In this document: positions 52,300 through 61,933 of the stretch, in pieces | How the letters are laid out: each line of letters starts with the position of its first letter | Position numbering within the stretch: the first letter of the stretch is position 1 | Assembly (NCBI GenBank): GCA_027343695.1 | Contig: DAHWKJ010000030.1 | Span: 1-64,000 of the forward strand | Origin: Sulfobacillus sp. | GTDB taxonomy: Bacteria; Bacillota; Sulfobacillia; Sulfobacillales; Sulfobacillaceae | DNA: 64,000 nucleotides | Direction of reading: 5' to 3' | Program-made: the position numbers and the translations under genes | The notes under the pieces: generated by a model | Database searches by the model: none | Told to the model about the DNA's origin: nothing | What the model saw: the letters and a program-made list of their open reading frames with translations, nothing else

Positions 52300-52785
52300 C
52301 TAGGATTCCTCCCATAGTCGTGCAAATCGTTTGCGAGCCCGTAAGAGACGAGTGCGAACCCATGAAGATTTTCGGCCGAGCGCCTGGGCAATTTCATTAT
52401 TGGAATAATCGGCGTAGTAAAAAAGCCATAAGCACTGCCTATCCATAGAATCCATGCGATCAATTACATCGCGGACGAGTATCTGTAAACCTTCCTGGTC
52501 GGTAGCCATGACCGCCTGATCATCCCAAGGGACAAAGAGCGCCCGCTTTCGTCGTCGAGCCTCATCCCTAAAAAGGTTGCGGACCACCGTAAAGAGCCAT
52601 CCAGGGTGGACCGTGCTCCGTTGCGATTGATCTATCTGATATAGCCGTAAAAAGGTCTCTTGGGCGATATCTTGTGCCCAAGGCCAGTCTCCCGTGTACG
52701 TATAGGCAAACTGCGTCACCCGGTCACCCCATGCGTCGATCCATTCATTAATCCACGCGTCTTTCTGCATGACGTCATTCGTCAT
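52300..52785 (-). CDS. ECF-type RNA polymerase sigma factor
   Basis: The 161-residue protein has region 2 (FAYTYTGDWPWAQDIAQETFLRLYQ, then WLFTVVRNLFRDEARRRKR) and region 4 (LYYADYSNNEIAQALGRKSSWVRTRLLRARKRF). There is no region 3, as in ECF sigma factors that respond to envelope stress. ATG 52785 follows AAGGTG; an alternative GTG lies four codons earlier. It is followed at once by the membrane partner gene. No -35/-10 pair of clear ECF type was found upstream. Confidence 0.88.
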   Translation of the reverse strand: MTNDVMQKDAWINEWIDAWGDRVTQFAYTYTGDWPWAQDIAQETFLRLYQIDQSQRSTVHPGWLFTVVRNLFRDEARRRKRALFVPWDDQAVMATDQEGLQILVRDVIDRMDSMDRQCLWLFYYADYSNNEIAQALGRKSSWVRTRLLRARKRFARLWEES

Positions 52786-52911
52786 TCCATCACACACCTT
52801 CAGTCGAGTAACGAACCACAGGCGGATGATGTGTCACATGAGAAGAAATTTTCTGATCCAGTTGCCATTTTTATTGGAAAGCATGGCTTTCAGAACCCGG
52901 TAGAACGCGAG

Positions 52912-52944
52912 AAAAAATGGGACCTCGCCGCTTTGTCGCGGCGA
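52912..52944 (-). terminator. hairpin with T run upstream of the sigma gene
   Basis: On the minus strand TCGCCGC-GACAAA-GCGGCGA is followed, after GGTCCCA, by TTTTTT (52912-52917). It separates transcripts from the PBP gene and the sigma gene. Confidence 0.6.
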
Positions 52945-53182
52945 AAGTGATGGCATCATGGTGGGCGATCGAACAGAAAGTCGGTGAGTAGGGGGCGCAT
53001 TGAGGTGAACGCTTGTTGATTCTAATGCGTAAAGAGGGCATCACGGCCATATGTAAGACAAGCGCCTGGTCTATCGATCCCCAATCTATTCGAAGTGACG
53101 GTCGCCCAATGACATGATTTTTAGATCAATGTAGAACCATAGGACACAATGATAGACGGCCCGCTATGGTTATCGCTTCATA
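52945..53182. other. intergenic stretch with no supported feature
   Basis: No ribosome site, promoter pair, tRNA or hairpin that I can defend. Short frames here lack start signals. Confidence 0.5.
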
Positions 53183-53213
53183 GGATAAGCCCGGGATTTT
53201 CCCGGGCTTATCC
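53183..53213 (-). terminator. strong hairpin downstream of the PBP gene
   Basis: GGATAAGCCCGGG-ATTTT-CCCGGGCTTATCC is a perfect 13-bp stem about 75 bases after the PBP stop on the minus strand. A second hairpin GGGGGCG-AGA-CGCCCCC is at 53241-53257. Neither has a T run, so transcript-end protection or factor-dependent termination is possible. Confidence 0.5.
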
Positions 53214-53287
53214 TGGAGTTGTACGGCTCTGTGAGAGGTCGGGGGCGAGACGCCCCCTCCTACTCGATTCTATCGATCGTGGCCACC

Positions 53288-55903
53288 TCAGTTTCCCTTA
53301 CTGTTACTTGGGGAAGTTGAAGAAGACGGTGGGGATACGGGTGTCGTTGTTGGCCCGGGTACTGGAAGCGGGACGGACGAACTCGGGGACGGTGACGATG
53401 GTGATTGTGATGCACTCGTCGAGGGACTGGAAGTTTTGCCAGTCTTGCTAGTCTTGCTGGACGAGCTGCTGGGCTGACTTGGTTGCGCCGTCGGTGAGCA
53501 GGCCTTGGTGGGAGGCCAGTAGATATGGTCGGCGGGCAATGGTTTACCCGCGGACCAGTCAGGCTCTTTTTTCAAAAAGACGGACGTGACATACGGACCA
53601 CAACCGGGTTGCCACAAGAGACTCGGATTAGATGCCACAACTTTTAGAGGGAAGTGGGAGTGGCCGATCGATGTTGGTTGCGTACCCTGAACAAACCAGG
53701 CCCCCTCAATTTGCCGAGACGGGGTGTACTGGCTCGCGATCTTGCCTGACGTCGTGCTTACATTCGGAACGTATACCACACCCGGTGGACGATAGAAATG
53801 AGTGACTGGGATATTTTCGGCCTGGTTCACCTTTTGCATGATGGTTTGCCAGATCGGCCCCGCTGCGACGTCTCCATACGCAGCTTGACCCTGTAATGTA
53901 AATGGTTGCGGGATTTCCCCATTGCGATTACCTTCCCAGACTCCGACCATCAGTTGTGGTTCATATCCCATGAACCACGCGTCTGCCTCTCCGTTGTTGG
54001 TGCCCGTTTTACCGGCGACCGGCCGCCCGATACCGAGATCAAAGCCCGTTGCCGTCTTTCCAGGACCGCCACCACCGGTGATAGCGGGGATGGGGTTTGG
54101 CGTGAATACTTTTTCCAGCATCTTAGTCATGACATAAGCCACTTGCGGACTAAATGCTGGTTTCCCATGCGGCGTGTTTTGATAAATGACTGCGCCATCT
54201 TGGTTCACCACTTTGGTGATCCAGATGGGTTTCATTCGTACCCCAGAGTTTGGGAACGTTGCATAAGCCTGGGTCATTTGCAAGGCATTTAAGCCCCCCG
54301 CTTGAAATCCACCAATGGCCGTGCCTAGTTGAGTGGCATCAACGGCTGGAAGATGAATACCGAATTTAGTGGCGGCAAAATTGAATCCGTATTGCTCTCC
54401 AATATCATGCAAAAGGTGCACGGCGACATCGTTGTCCGAGATGGCTAAGGCGTCTTGCAAGTCCATCCACCCGTGATACACATGGTCGTCATTGGACGGC
54501 CACCAGGTTCCGTGTACCTTAAATAGAGGGACATCCTGAATGGGTGTGGTCGGGGTATACCCCTTGGCAATAGCCGCGGTGTATTCCATCAAGGGTTTAA
54601 TGGCGGAACCGGTGGACCGTTGAGTTTGGGGACTGGTCGCAAAGTCTTGTCCACCTCCGGCGGGATAACTCCGTTGCCCAATGACGGCTTCGATATAACC
54701 GTTTTTAGGATTTTCCACCACCACGGAAGCCTGAAGCGCCTGGTTGTTGCCAAAGTGGTAATTCATCCAATAAGTTACCGACTGCTGGGCGATGTTATAC
54801 ACGGTCGGATTTAATGCCGTGTATATCTTAAGACCGCCATTGTCAATCATGTTAGCGGTGTATCCCTTGGCCCGCAGGTCATTGATGACGTGTTGCACGT
54901 ACCATGGGTAGTTGCCTAAGCCACTAACTCCCGTTGGAGTCACCGAACCGGGATGAAAATTCAGGGGAGCCTTATAGTCTGCAGCAGCTTCAGCCGGGGT
55001 TAAGTATCCGTACTTAGCCATGGCGTTTAACACTTGCAATTGCCGTTGCTTGGCTAGTTTCAAATTCACCAAAGGGTCGTAAAGTGAAGGGGCTTGCGGC
55101 AGGCCTGCTAACATGGCTGCCTGTGCGACGCTCAGCTTAGATGGAGGTATACTGAAGTAGGCTTGGCTGGCGGCATCGATTCCACTCGCACCGTTGCCAA
55201 AGTAGACTTCATTTAAATACATGTCCAAAATTTGGGGCTTGGAATAGGTTCGAGCGAGTTCCAAGCCAATGAAGAACTCCTGCAGTTTGCGCTGAATGGT
55301 TTTCTTCGGGCTCAAATACAGATCCTTGGCTAATTGTTCGGTAATGGTGCTGGCCCCTTGGACTGCCGCGTGATGAATCGCATCCACAAGCGCGGCTCGT
55401 GCAATGGATTTTAAATCGAAACCGGGATTGGTGTAAAACGCGTGATCCTCAATGGCCACGATGGCATGCTGCATATTGGGAGAAATCGCGGTAATCGGGA
55501 CACTGACTCGATTCACCGAACCATGCAAGGTGGCGATTTTTTGACCCGCCGCGTCGTAGACGGTAGAGTCTTGGCTCTGGCTATTTAAGGATACCAACGA
55601 CGCCATGGGGGGTAAAGAGGTCCAAGCCGCGTACGACTCATACCCGGCATAGCCAAACCCCATCAACATCACCGCGCCGAACGCCACCAACGCCAAGCGA
55701 CCCCACTTCACACGTCGACGAGCGCCACTCGGATTGGACGGCGTTGTCGTTTTAGGGGATTTAGTTTTCTCTACCGGTGTGCTGGCAGAGCGGCTGGGCT
55801 TCGCTACCGATTTCACTGGCGGGACGACTTTGAGCTTTCGGCCGCAAAAGCGGCAAAATTGAGATCCCGCGCTATTCTCTTGACCGCATTTTTGGCACCG
55901 CAA
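53288..55903 (-). CDS. class A penicillin-binding protein with N-terminal zinc ribbon
   Basis: It builds peptidoglycan strands and crosslinks. A cytoplasmic zinc ribbon (C3, C6, C17, C20) and a basic linker come first, then one membrane helix (about 68-88). The glycosyltransferase domain has EDHAFYTNPGFD and QGASTITEQLAKDLYLS. The transpeptidase domain has SAIK in RSTGSAIKPL, SDN and KTGT. The C-terminal 75 residues are a Ser/Pro/Thr tail. The start TTG 55903 is weakly supported (GGAG 13 bases away). The zinc ribbon is unusual for PBPs. Confidence 0.9.
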   Translation of the reverse strand: MRCQKCGQENSAGSQFCRFCGRKLKVVPPVKSVAKPSRSASTPVEKTKSPKTTTPSNPSGARRRVKWGRLALVAFGAVMLMGFGYAGYESYAAWTSLPPMASLVSLNSQSQDSTVYDAAGQKIATLHGSVNRVSVPITAISPNMQHAIVAIEDHAFYTNPGFDLKSIARAALVDAIHHAAVQGASTITEQLAKDLYLSPKKTIQRKLQEFFIGLELARTYSKPQILDMYLNEVYFGNGASGIDAASQAYFSIPPSKLSVAQAAMLAGLPQAPSLYDPLVNLKLAKQRQLQVLNAMAKYGYLTPAEAAADYKAPLNFHPGSVTPTGVSGLGNYPWYVQHVINDLRAKGYTANMIDNGGLKIYTALNPTVYNIAQQSVTYWMNYHFGNNQALQASVVVENPKNGYIEAVIGQRSYPAGGGQDFATSPQTQRSTGSAIKPLMEYTAAIAKGYTPTTPIQDVPLFKVHGTWWPSNDDHVYHGWMDLQDALAISDNDVAVHLLHDIGEQYGFNFAATKFGIHLPAVDATQLGTAIGGFQAGGLNALQMTQAYATFPNSGVRMKPIWITKVVNQDGAVIYQNTPHGKPAFSPQVAYVMTKMLEKVFTPNPIPAITGGGGPGKTATGFDLGIGRPVAGKTGTNNGEADAWFMGYEPQLMVGVWEGNRNGEIPQPFTLQGQAAYGDVAAGPIWQTIMQKVNQAENIPVTHFYRPPGVVYVPNVSTTSGKIASQYTPSRQIEGAWFVQGTQPTSIGHSHFPLKVVASNPSLLWQPGCGPYVTSVFLKKEPDWSAGKPLPADHIYWPPTKACSPTAQPSQPSSSSSKTSKTGKTSSPSTSASQSPSSPSPSSSVPLPVPGPTTTPVSPPSSSTSPSNSKGN

Positions 55904-55904
55904 G

Positions 55905-56345
55905 TTAGTCAGTCAACTCCTTTGGCTCTGATTTTTTGTCGGTAGGCACTGGAGAAATCGAAACGTAAATCGCGGCTAAAATTAGAATCAAGCCGAATAA
56001 CAGCCAATCGAGTCCACGGGTGTGGCCCATTAGGCCCACCATAAATCCGATCAAGCCGAACACGACCCCCCCGATGGCTAACACCCGATTCAGGCCGATT
56101 TGGCGTTTTCGAGGACCAGACCAAACCTGACCTATACGCGTAACGCCAGAGATCCCGGCTTGGTAACCGCGACGCATCGCGTCAAGCCATGCGCGTCGGG
56201 AGCGCCCTTGGCTGCGGGACAGGACGGTCTCGTCGTCGGAAACGACTTCAGACGGTTCGGCTTCGTTCAGAATCAAGTTTGTGCCACAACTGGGACAAAA
56301 TACACTATCTACCGGAATGTCAGCACCACAACGTCGACAAAACAT
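55905..56345 (-). CDS. zinc-ribbon membrane protein
   Basis: The 146-residue protein has an N-terminal zinc ribbon with Cys at 3, 6, 17 and 20, the same positions as in the PBP downstream. A charged segment and two membrane helices (VLAIGGVVFGLIGFMVGLMG and LLFGLILILAAIYVSI) follow. Its stop is one base from the PBP start, so the two are a unit. Function unknown. Confidence 0.75.
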   Translation of the reverse strand: MFCRRCGADIPVDSVFCPSCGTNLILNEAEPSEVVSDDETVLSRSQGRSRRAWLDAMRRGYQAGISGVTRIGQVWSGPRKRQIGLNRVLAIGGVVFGLIGFMVGLMGHTRGLDWLLFGLILILAAIYVSISPVPTDKKSEPKELTD

Positions 56346-56378
56346 ACGGACTTGATCCTCCCATCGAATCCATCAACT

Positions 56379-56392
56379 TATACTTCAGTATA
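56379..56392. promoter_or_regulatory. inverted repeat at the promoter of the zinc-ribbon unit
   Basis: TATACT-TC-AGTATA is a perfect 6-bp inverted repeat 34 bases upstream of the zinc-ribbon gene. On the minus strand TATACT could serve as its -10; no fitting -35 was found at 17 bases. Confidence 0.4.
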
Positions 56393-56526
56393 GTGTTCGC
56401 CCGCCAAGCGCAAATTAGAAAAATTGCATTGCTTAATGTGGCTTATTGTAGCATAGAAAACGCATAGGACACGCCATGGAGGAAGATGGCGCGGATCCCA
56501 TGCGTTGACAGTCGATGAAAGCGCGA

Positions 56527-57087
56527 CTATAAAGCGCGGATTAGTTGAAGAATGATATATCGCGGTTGGGACTCGTGATCCACTTGCATCGACGTCGGAT
56601 CTAATAACCAACGGGAAGAATCTTGTCTGCACACTAGGCGAATGAGAGGCTTTTCGAACAGAGGCTGGTAGCCTAGGCACCAGTGCACATCCTGATCCTC
56701 TTCACCCCAAGGGCCAAGAATCAACGAATCTAGGGGCAGGAATGGCCCGCTGACGGGGCCCGGGTAGCGCCACAGCCATTGGGCGCCGGAGGCGCCCGTT
56801 ATGGGGAGTGTTTCACCCGACAAAATGGGATCGCCATTGGATCGAAATCCGGCCACCACGGGTACCCGGCCATATCGACTTCTTTGGTCTCGTGCCGGGC
56901 TGGAGGAGACACGATATTGACCACTAAGCACAGCACGCTTGAATCCATTTAGTCCATGAAACATTGTCTTGTCGACCCAGTAGTAAACACTTTTTTCTTC
57001 AGCGTAGCCCAGTTGACGCGCCAATTGCTTGGCCGTAATGAAAGGATCTTCTAAGATAAGTTGAGCCATTTGGTTTAGGACTCTCAT
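56527..57087 (-). CDS. HTH protein with LexA/S24-like C-terminal domain lacking the catalytic Ser motif
   Basis: Residues 1-55 contain a helix-turn-helix (FITAKQLARQLGYAEEKSVYYWVD). From about residue 74, VPVVAGFRSNGDPILSGE resembles the start of the LexA/CI peptidase domain (VPxxGxxxAGxPIL). LDSLILGPW and the later IRLVCRQDSSRWLLDP fit its beta strands. The Ser-Met nucleophile segment is not visible, so it may be a non-cleaving regulator. It is divergent from smc. This is a low-similarity reading. Confidence 0.5.
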   Translation of the reverse strand: MRVLNQMAQLILEDPFITAKQLARQLGYAEEKSVYYWVDKTMFHGLNGFKRAVLSGQYRVSSSPARDQRSRYGRVPVVAGFRSNGDPILSGETLPITGASGAQWLWRYPGPVSGPFLPLDSLILGPWGEEDQDVHWCLGYQPLFEKPLIRLVCRQDSSRWLLDPTSMQVDHESQPRYIILQLIRAL

Positions 57088-57300
57088 TTCCCCGCCTCCT
57101 GCGTCCTATATTCCCTGTGGAGAATCAAAAAGCCTCTACCTGATTCATGGTAATTATCGACAATTGCTACAACCTTACTCCTTGCTGGGAAGGAATCTTT
57201 GGCCCTCGTGGCGAAAGTATTGGCTAACGAATCGAGTGCCCTGGGCTTTGTCGGGGGCTATGGGCATGGATTCAACTTCGGATTAGGGTGGAACATATCG

Positions 57301-60300
57301 GTGCATTTAGCCAAAATTGATATTTACGGCTTTAAGTCCTTTGGTCAGGAAGTCCATATTGAATTGCCGTCGGGCGTGACGGCGCTCGTTGGTCCCAATG
57401 GGGGAGGAAAAAGCAATGTGGTCGATGCCATTCGCTGGGCCCTTGGAGAGCAAAGAGTTCGAGAACTAAGAGCAGAGCGGTGGGACGACCTGTTGTTCGC
57501 GGGAAATGGCCAACGCGCTGCCGCCCGTCTCGCTGAGGTTTCACTTCACTTTGATAACCAAGATGGTGCGATGTCTAACTGGCCGGAGACACTCACGGTC
57601 ACTAGACGTTTGTATCGTCATGGTGAATCGGAGTACGTCATTAATGGACGTTCAGTGCGACTACGCGATGTGATGGACTTGTTTTTAGATAGCGGTGTTG
57701 GCCGCTTCAATTACGCGATCATTAGTCAAGGCCGGGTTGAGGGAGCCCTTATGCAAAAGCCCAAAGACAGGCTAGAACAATTGGAAGAAGCTGCCGGGGT
57801 ATCCCGTTACAAAGTACGTAAAATCGAGACGATGGCCCACTTGAAGGACGTTCAAAACAACATGGCTCGCTTGCAAGATCTCCAACAGGAAACTGGCCGT
57901 CAAATGGATGAGGTGCGGATCGCGGCGGAGCACGAACGGCAGTACTTGGAATGGCAGACCGTGCGGACTCGATGGCAAAGCCGAGTAAAATCTACAGAAT
58001 ACCAACGCGATCAAACTCGGCTCATAGAACTTAAGACGCAAGAACAGCAAGCAGGAGCCACCATTGAGGATATGAACACCGAAATGTCTAGTCTCGAGAA
58101 TCGGATCGAGGAGATTAAGACGCAAGAACGAAATTTGGCGGGGACCATGCAGACCCATGACCAAAGGGTTAGAGAAGCTGAGCAAGAAGCATGGCAACTT
58201 GATCAAGAGATGAGAGAGCGTCGATTACGGCTCGAAGCGTCGCACCGGGAAGAAGAGCGGCTCCGAGCAGAATTCGCCGAACTTGAACAACAAGCGGCTC
58301 TCTTAGATCAAGAGTCGCAGGCAGTCGAGGTCTCCATGCTGGACGACGAGGAGGACCGATTACGGGAAGAACATCGGGCGCTTAGTACACGTGTCGACAG
58401 CCTGCGTGCTGCTGTGGGGGCTCTCGAATCAAAAAAGGCGGAGCATGAACGGCGTATCTCTGAGGCAGCCGCTCGCCATGCAGAGATCGGGCTTGCCCTT
58501 TCACGGTGGCAAGGCGCCATGGGTGTCGATTCTCTTGAAGACCTAGTGGCGACCCAACGTCGAAGGCGCGAGGAGGCGTTGCGTCTTGAACAGGACGTGC
58601 AAGGGCTCACCCAATTGCTCCAGGGACTTACGGAAAAAAGAACTAGCCTTCGCCAACGCATCGCGCAAGAGGAAAGCCAATTGACGCCGCTGCGACAGCG
58701 CCGTACACAAGGAGAAGCCCGTTTACGCGCCCTGCGTCAATTGGATGCCGATGGGGAGGGCCTTCCTGGCGGTGTCCGCGCCGTGCTGAAGGCACATCGA
58801 GAGCACCGGCTTGATGGAATCCGAGGGACGGTAGGATCATTGATTGAGTCTGACCCGCAGGTGACCTTGGCGATTCAAATCGGCTTGGGAGGGGCTCAGA
58901 ACGACATCATCGTAAATCGTGAGGTACAAGCGCGGCAAGCGGTAAAGTTTCTGCAGACCACTGCCCTGGGACGCGCCACATTCTTGCCATTAGACACCAT
59001 ACGAGCGGCGACCGTGGCGGAAAATGATAAGGCGCTCGGGGACCAGGCCGGAGTCATCGGTTGGGCGCTCGACCTGATCCGTTACGATCCAGCCATCGTT
59101 TCAGCGGTATCCCACGTATTGGGGCGGGTACTAGTCTTGAATACCTTGGACGATGCGATGCGAATTGGCCCTCAGCATCGCTTTCGTTATAAGATGGTAA
59201 CCCTAGACGGGCAATTGGTTCATGCAGGGGGAGCTATTACTGGGGGGCATCATAGCCAACGCGACTCTCGGGTGATGCGCCGGATCGAAGTCGAAGCCTT
59301 GGTACAGCGGATAGCAGAAGAATCCGACGAGATTGCGAAGCGGGAAGATGCCCTGAGGGGAAGCCAAGATGAGTTAAGACAGTTGGAACCGGCCTTAGAC
59401 GATATGCGAGAAAAGCTGAGCGAACGTCGCCAGCAATGGAATACCCTGCGCCAAGTCGAAAGTCGGCAATTGGAACTAGAGGATCCGAGTGTGTTGGAAC
59501 AGGAATTTCTGGCACTGCAAGACATCCTGGCCAAAGAAGCGAGTCAACGTGACCAGGTAGAAATCAGACGAGCGGCAGACGCGAGTCACCTTAAAGAGAT
59601 GCAAATGGCTTTACAGGAAAGCCAAGAACGCCTCCGCGATGTGAACGCAAACCGTCGCCAACAACAGATCCTCGTGGAGCGCATGGAGCAAGAACGTCGC
59701 CGTGTTCAGACACGACACGAGAGGCTTCGCCAACTCATGGCGGACGTGGAGCGCTCGCTTCACGACCATACGGCGGCGGTGCAACACCTGGTCGAACAGC
59801 ACGGTAACCGGGTTAAAATGGTGGAACTGCGGCGAGGAGAACAGAGCGCGGCGAGAAAAGCTTGGGATCGGGCAAAACAAGATGGTTTGGCCCTAGAGAA
59901 TCGTCTACGGGCATTGCAACATGAGGAACGACGGCTCTCGACAAAGCTTGCCCAAGCCCAACAAGCCAGCTTCCGGATCGAGCATCAGTGGGAAGCGTAT
60001 GTTCCCGATCCCGAGCAGGCGTCGCTAAGCTCGGCCGAAGAGTCTTTGGCTCGGGAGGAAATTCGGCGTTTGGAACAGCTTATGGGCGAGATGGCGCAGA
60101 TCGTTCCGGGGAGTCTTATGCTCTTTGAGCAACTAAAAGAACGTCACGAATACTTGCAAAACCAAATGCAGGATATCCAGGCAGCACGCCAGGATCTGCT
60201 CCAAACTTTGGCGGAGTTGGATGCCGAAGTCGATCGCCGGGTAGAGGTAACCGTGAGTCGGGTCGAAAAGAGCTTTAGGGAGGCTTGCCGCATTCTGTAT

Positions 60301-60690
60301 GCAGGGGGCGAGGGCGGGATAAGCTTTGTGGCGGACGGTGATCGGGGCCTTGAGTTATGGGTCAAGCCTCCGGGCAAACGGCCGGCGCACCTGAGCCTCT
60401 TGTCGGGAGGGGAGAAAGCACTAGGAGGTATTGCATGGTTGTTCGCGCTGCTTGCGGTGAGACCGTCGCCCTTTGTGATCCTCGATGAGGTAGAAGCATC
60501 CCTCGACGAAGCCAATGCTTTACGGTTTGCGGAGTATTTGGCTGAGTTTCGTCGAACGGCTCAGTGTGTCATTGTGACCCACCATAAAGAAACCATGGCA
60601 GCCGCCGACGCCTTATGGGGGGTTGCGGGTGATGGCCAGGGGCAAAGCCGCTTAATTTCGGTTATGTTAGAAGAAGCTCTAGTACCCTAG
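57301..60690 (+). CDS. smc: chromosome segregation protein SMC
   Basis: SMC dimers condense and organise DNA. The 1129-residue protein has the N-terminal ATPase half with [20 protein letters not shown] and two long coiled coils. A hinge lies around residues 480-640 ([25 protein letters not shown]). The C-terminal half has [20 protein letters not shown] and [18 protein letters not shown]. Walker A has Gly for the usual Ser (GGGKS). GTG 57301 gives the family start [13 protein letters not shown]; an in-frame TTG at 57199 has a GGAAGGA site but would add 34 unaligned residues. Confidence 0.95.
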   Translation: MHLAKIDIYGFKSFGQEVHIELPSGVTALVGPNGGGKSNVVDAIRWALGEQRVRELRAERWDDLLFAGNGQRAAARLAEVSLHFDNQDGAMSNWPETLTVTRRLYRHGESEYVINGRSVRLRDVMDLFLDSGVGRFNYAIISQGRVEGALMQKPKDRLEQLEEAAGVSRYKVRKIETMAHLKDVQNNMARLQDLQQETGRQMDEVRIAAEHERQYLEWQTVRTRWQSRVKSTEYQRDQTRLIELKTQEQQAGATIEDMNTEMSSLENRIEEIKTQERNLAGTMQTHDQRVREAEQEAWQLDQEMRERRLRLEASHREEERLRAEFAELEQQAALLDQESQAVEVSMLDDEEDRLREEHRALSTRVDSLRAAVGALESKKAEHERRISEAAARHAEIGLALSRWQGAMGVDSLEDLVATQRRRREEALRLEQDVQGLTQLLQGLTEKRTSLRQRIAQEESQLTPLRQRRTQGEARLRALRQLDADGEGLPGGVRAVLKAHREHRLDGIRGTVGSLIESDPQVTLAIQIGLGGAQNDIIVNREVQARQAVKFLQTTALGRATFLPLDTIRAATVAENDKALGDQAGVIGWALDLIRYDPAIVSAVSHVLGRVLVLNTLDDAMRIGPQHRFRYKMVTLDGQLVHAGGAITGGHHSQRDSRVMRRIEVEALVQRIAEESDEIAKREDALRGSQDELRQLEPALDDMREKLSERRQQWNTLRQVESRQLELEDPSVLEQEFLALQDILAKEASQRDQVEIRRAADASHLKEMQMALQESQERLRDVNANRRQQQILVERMEQERRRVQTRHERLRQLMADVERSLHDHTAAVQHLVEQHGNRVKMVELRRGEQSAARKAWDRAKQDGLALENRLRALQHEERRLSTKLAQAQQASFRIEHQWEAYVPDPEQASLSSAEESLAREEIRRLEQLMGEMAQIVPGSLMLFEQLKERHEYLQNQMQDIQAARQDLLQTLAELDAEVDRRVEVTVSRVEKSFREACRILYAGGEGGISFVADGDRGLELWVKPPGKRPAHLSLLSGGEKALGGIAWLFALLAVRPSPFVILDEVEASLDEANALRFAEYLAEFRRTAQCVIVTHHKETMAAADALWGVAGDGQGQSRLISVMLEEALVP

Positions 60691-60707
60691 AGCGGAGGAG
60701 GGACACA

Positions 60708-61634
60708 ATGCCCGGTTTTTGGGAACGGCTTAAACAAGGGATGACCCGCACGCGATCGGGATTCGGTGATCGCCTACGGAGTTTATTTCACGGCCGTTTA
60801 TGGAACGACGAGCTGTGGGATGAGTTAGAGGAAATTCTCTATTCGGCGGACTTGGGATCGGCTACCACCGGATTTCTTTTAGACGAACTACGACGTCGTG
60901 TCCTGCAACACCACCCGACAACTGCCGATGAGGTTGTGAACCTCTTGGCGATTTTGATGCAAGAAGAATTGGGGGATTCCAGCGATGCTTTAGCATTGCC
61001 TGATGGAGGGCCCTGGGTCTGGCTCATGGTAGGGGTCAACGGCACAGGGAAGACTACGACGGCCGGCAAGTTCGCTTATTTGTTGAAACAACAACATAAA
61101 TCGATCATTTTAGGAGCTGCCGACACGTTTCGAGCGGCAGCGACCGAGCAGTTGGAAGTGTGGGGTCGCCGTGCTGGCGTCGATGTGATCCGTCAAGCAT
61201 CGGGGGCAGACCCTGCGGCTGTCGCATTTGATACGGTACAAGCAGCAAGGGCGCGCCATCTAGATTTGGCTATCATCGACACCGCGGGCCGATTGCAAAA
61301 TAAGGTGAACCTGATGCAGGAGTTGCAAAAGGTATATCGCGTTATTGGGCGAGAACTTTCGGGTGCACCGCATGAGGTGTGGCTGGTGATTGACGCCACT
61401 ACTGGTCAAAATGGGTTAGTGCAAGCTCGGGTCTTTTTAGAATCGGTGCCCGTTACCGGGATTGTGCTGACTAAGCTCGATGGGACCGCTAAAGGTGGAA
61501 TTGCATTAGCTATCGTGCATGAATTAAAGATTCCGATTCGATTTGTCGGGGTCGGAGAAAAAGTGGAAGATCTCTTACCATTTGATCCGGCGGACTATGT
61601 GCGGGCAATTTTGGGCGAGGAATTTTCTGAGTAA
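60708..61634 (+). CDS. ftsY: signal recognition particle receptor FtsY
   Basis: FtsY docks SRP-ribosome complexes at the membrane. The 308-residue protein has a short acidic-poor A region, the helical N domain and the GTPase with GVNGTGKTTTAGK, DTFRAAATEQL, DTAGR and TKLDGTAKGG. GGAGGAGG lies before ATG 60708. It follows smc by 17 bases. Confidence 0.96.
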   Translation: MPGFWERLKQGMTRTRSGFGDRLRSLFHGRLWNDELWDELEEILYSADLGSATTGFLLDELRRRVLQHHPTTADEVVNLLAILMQEELGDSSDALALPDGGPWVWLMVGVNGTGKTTTAGKFAYLLKQQHKSIILGAADTFRAAATEQLEVWGRRAGVDVIRQASGADPAAVAFDTVQAARARHLDLAIIDTAGRLQNKVNLMQELQKVYRVIGRELSGAPHEVWLVIDATTGQNGLVQARVFLESVPVTGIVLTKLDGTAKGGIALAIVHELKIPIRFVGVGEKVEDLLPFDPADYVRAILGEEFSE

Positions 61635-61673
61635 ATGTCTACATGAGTAAAGAAGAACAATGGCATCGGGCCG

Positions 61674-61702
61674 TTGACCATGTAGGAGGAATTCGCTATA
61701 GT
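61674..61702 (+). promoter_or_regulatory. promoter of the riboswitch-glycosyltransferase transcript
   Basis: TTGACC at 61674-61679, 17 bases, TATAGT at 61697-61702. Transcription would begin near 61709, just before the riboswitch. Confidence 0.75.
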
Positions 61703-61714
61703 GGTGGTATACCT

Positions 61715-61830
61715 TGAATACGCCAAATTCTGTAAACACAGAAACGGAGAACCCGATTATCTGGGGTGAATTGCGATTGCAAAGGGCATGTCCACGGCCC
61801 TAACCCGTCAGCTAACTTCGTAGGCGTTGG
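61715..61830 (+). promoter_or_regulatory. cyclic di-AMP riboswitch (ydaO/yuaA type)
   Basis: The 3' part reads ACCCGTCAGCTAACTTCGTAGGCG (in two overlapping pieces, 61803-61826), and the centre has GGAGAACCCG (61746-61755) and GGGGTGAATTGCG (61763-61775). These are the hallmark conserved blocks of the ydaO aptamer. ACGCC at 61719-61724 pairs with GGCGT at 61823-61827 as the closing stem. This class usually turns expression off when c-di-AMP is bound. A terminator follows before the glycosyltransferase. Confidence 0.88.
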
Positions 61831-61873
61831 GGGCTCAAGGGCAGATTTTTAGTTACCGTAATGGGTTTTCCTG

Positions 61874-61902
61874 TCCCCCGGGAAGTTGCCGGGAATTTTT
61901 TA
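61874..61902 (+). terminator. terminator between riboswitch and glycosyltransferase
   Basis: CCCGG (61877-61881) pairs with CCGGG (61889-61893) around GAAGTTG, with possible extension by TCC/GGA, followed by six T at 61896-61901. It is the likely expression platform of the c-di-AMP switch. Confidence 0.7.
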
Positions 61903-61933
61903 TGCGCCGGTCTTATTCTGGGAGGTGTTAGGC

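Noticed and set aside
52660..52950. 96-codon plus-strand frame opposite the sigma factor
   Set aside because: Antisense to a clear ECF sigma gene and crosses a terminator hairpin.
57199..57300. 34-residue N-terminal extension of SMC
   Set aside because: It has a usable ribosome site but does not align with any SMC N-terminus; GTG 57301 gives the family start.
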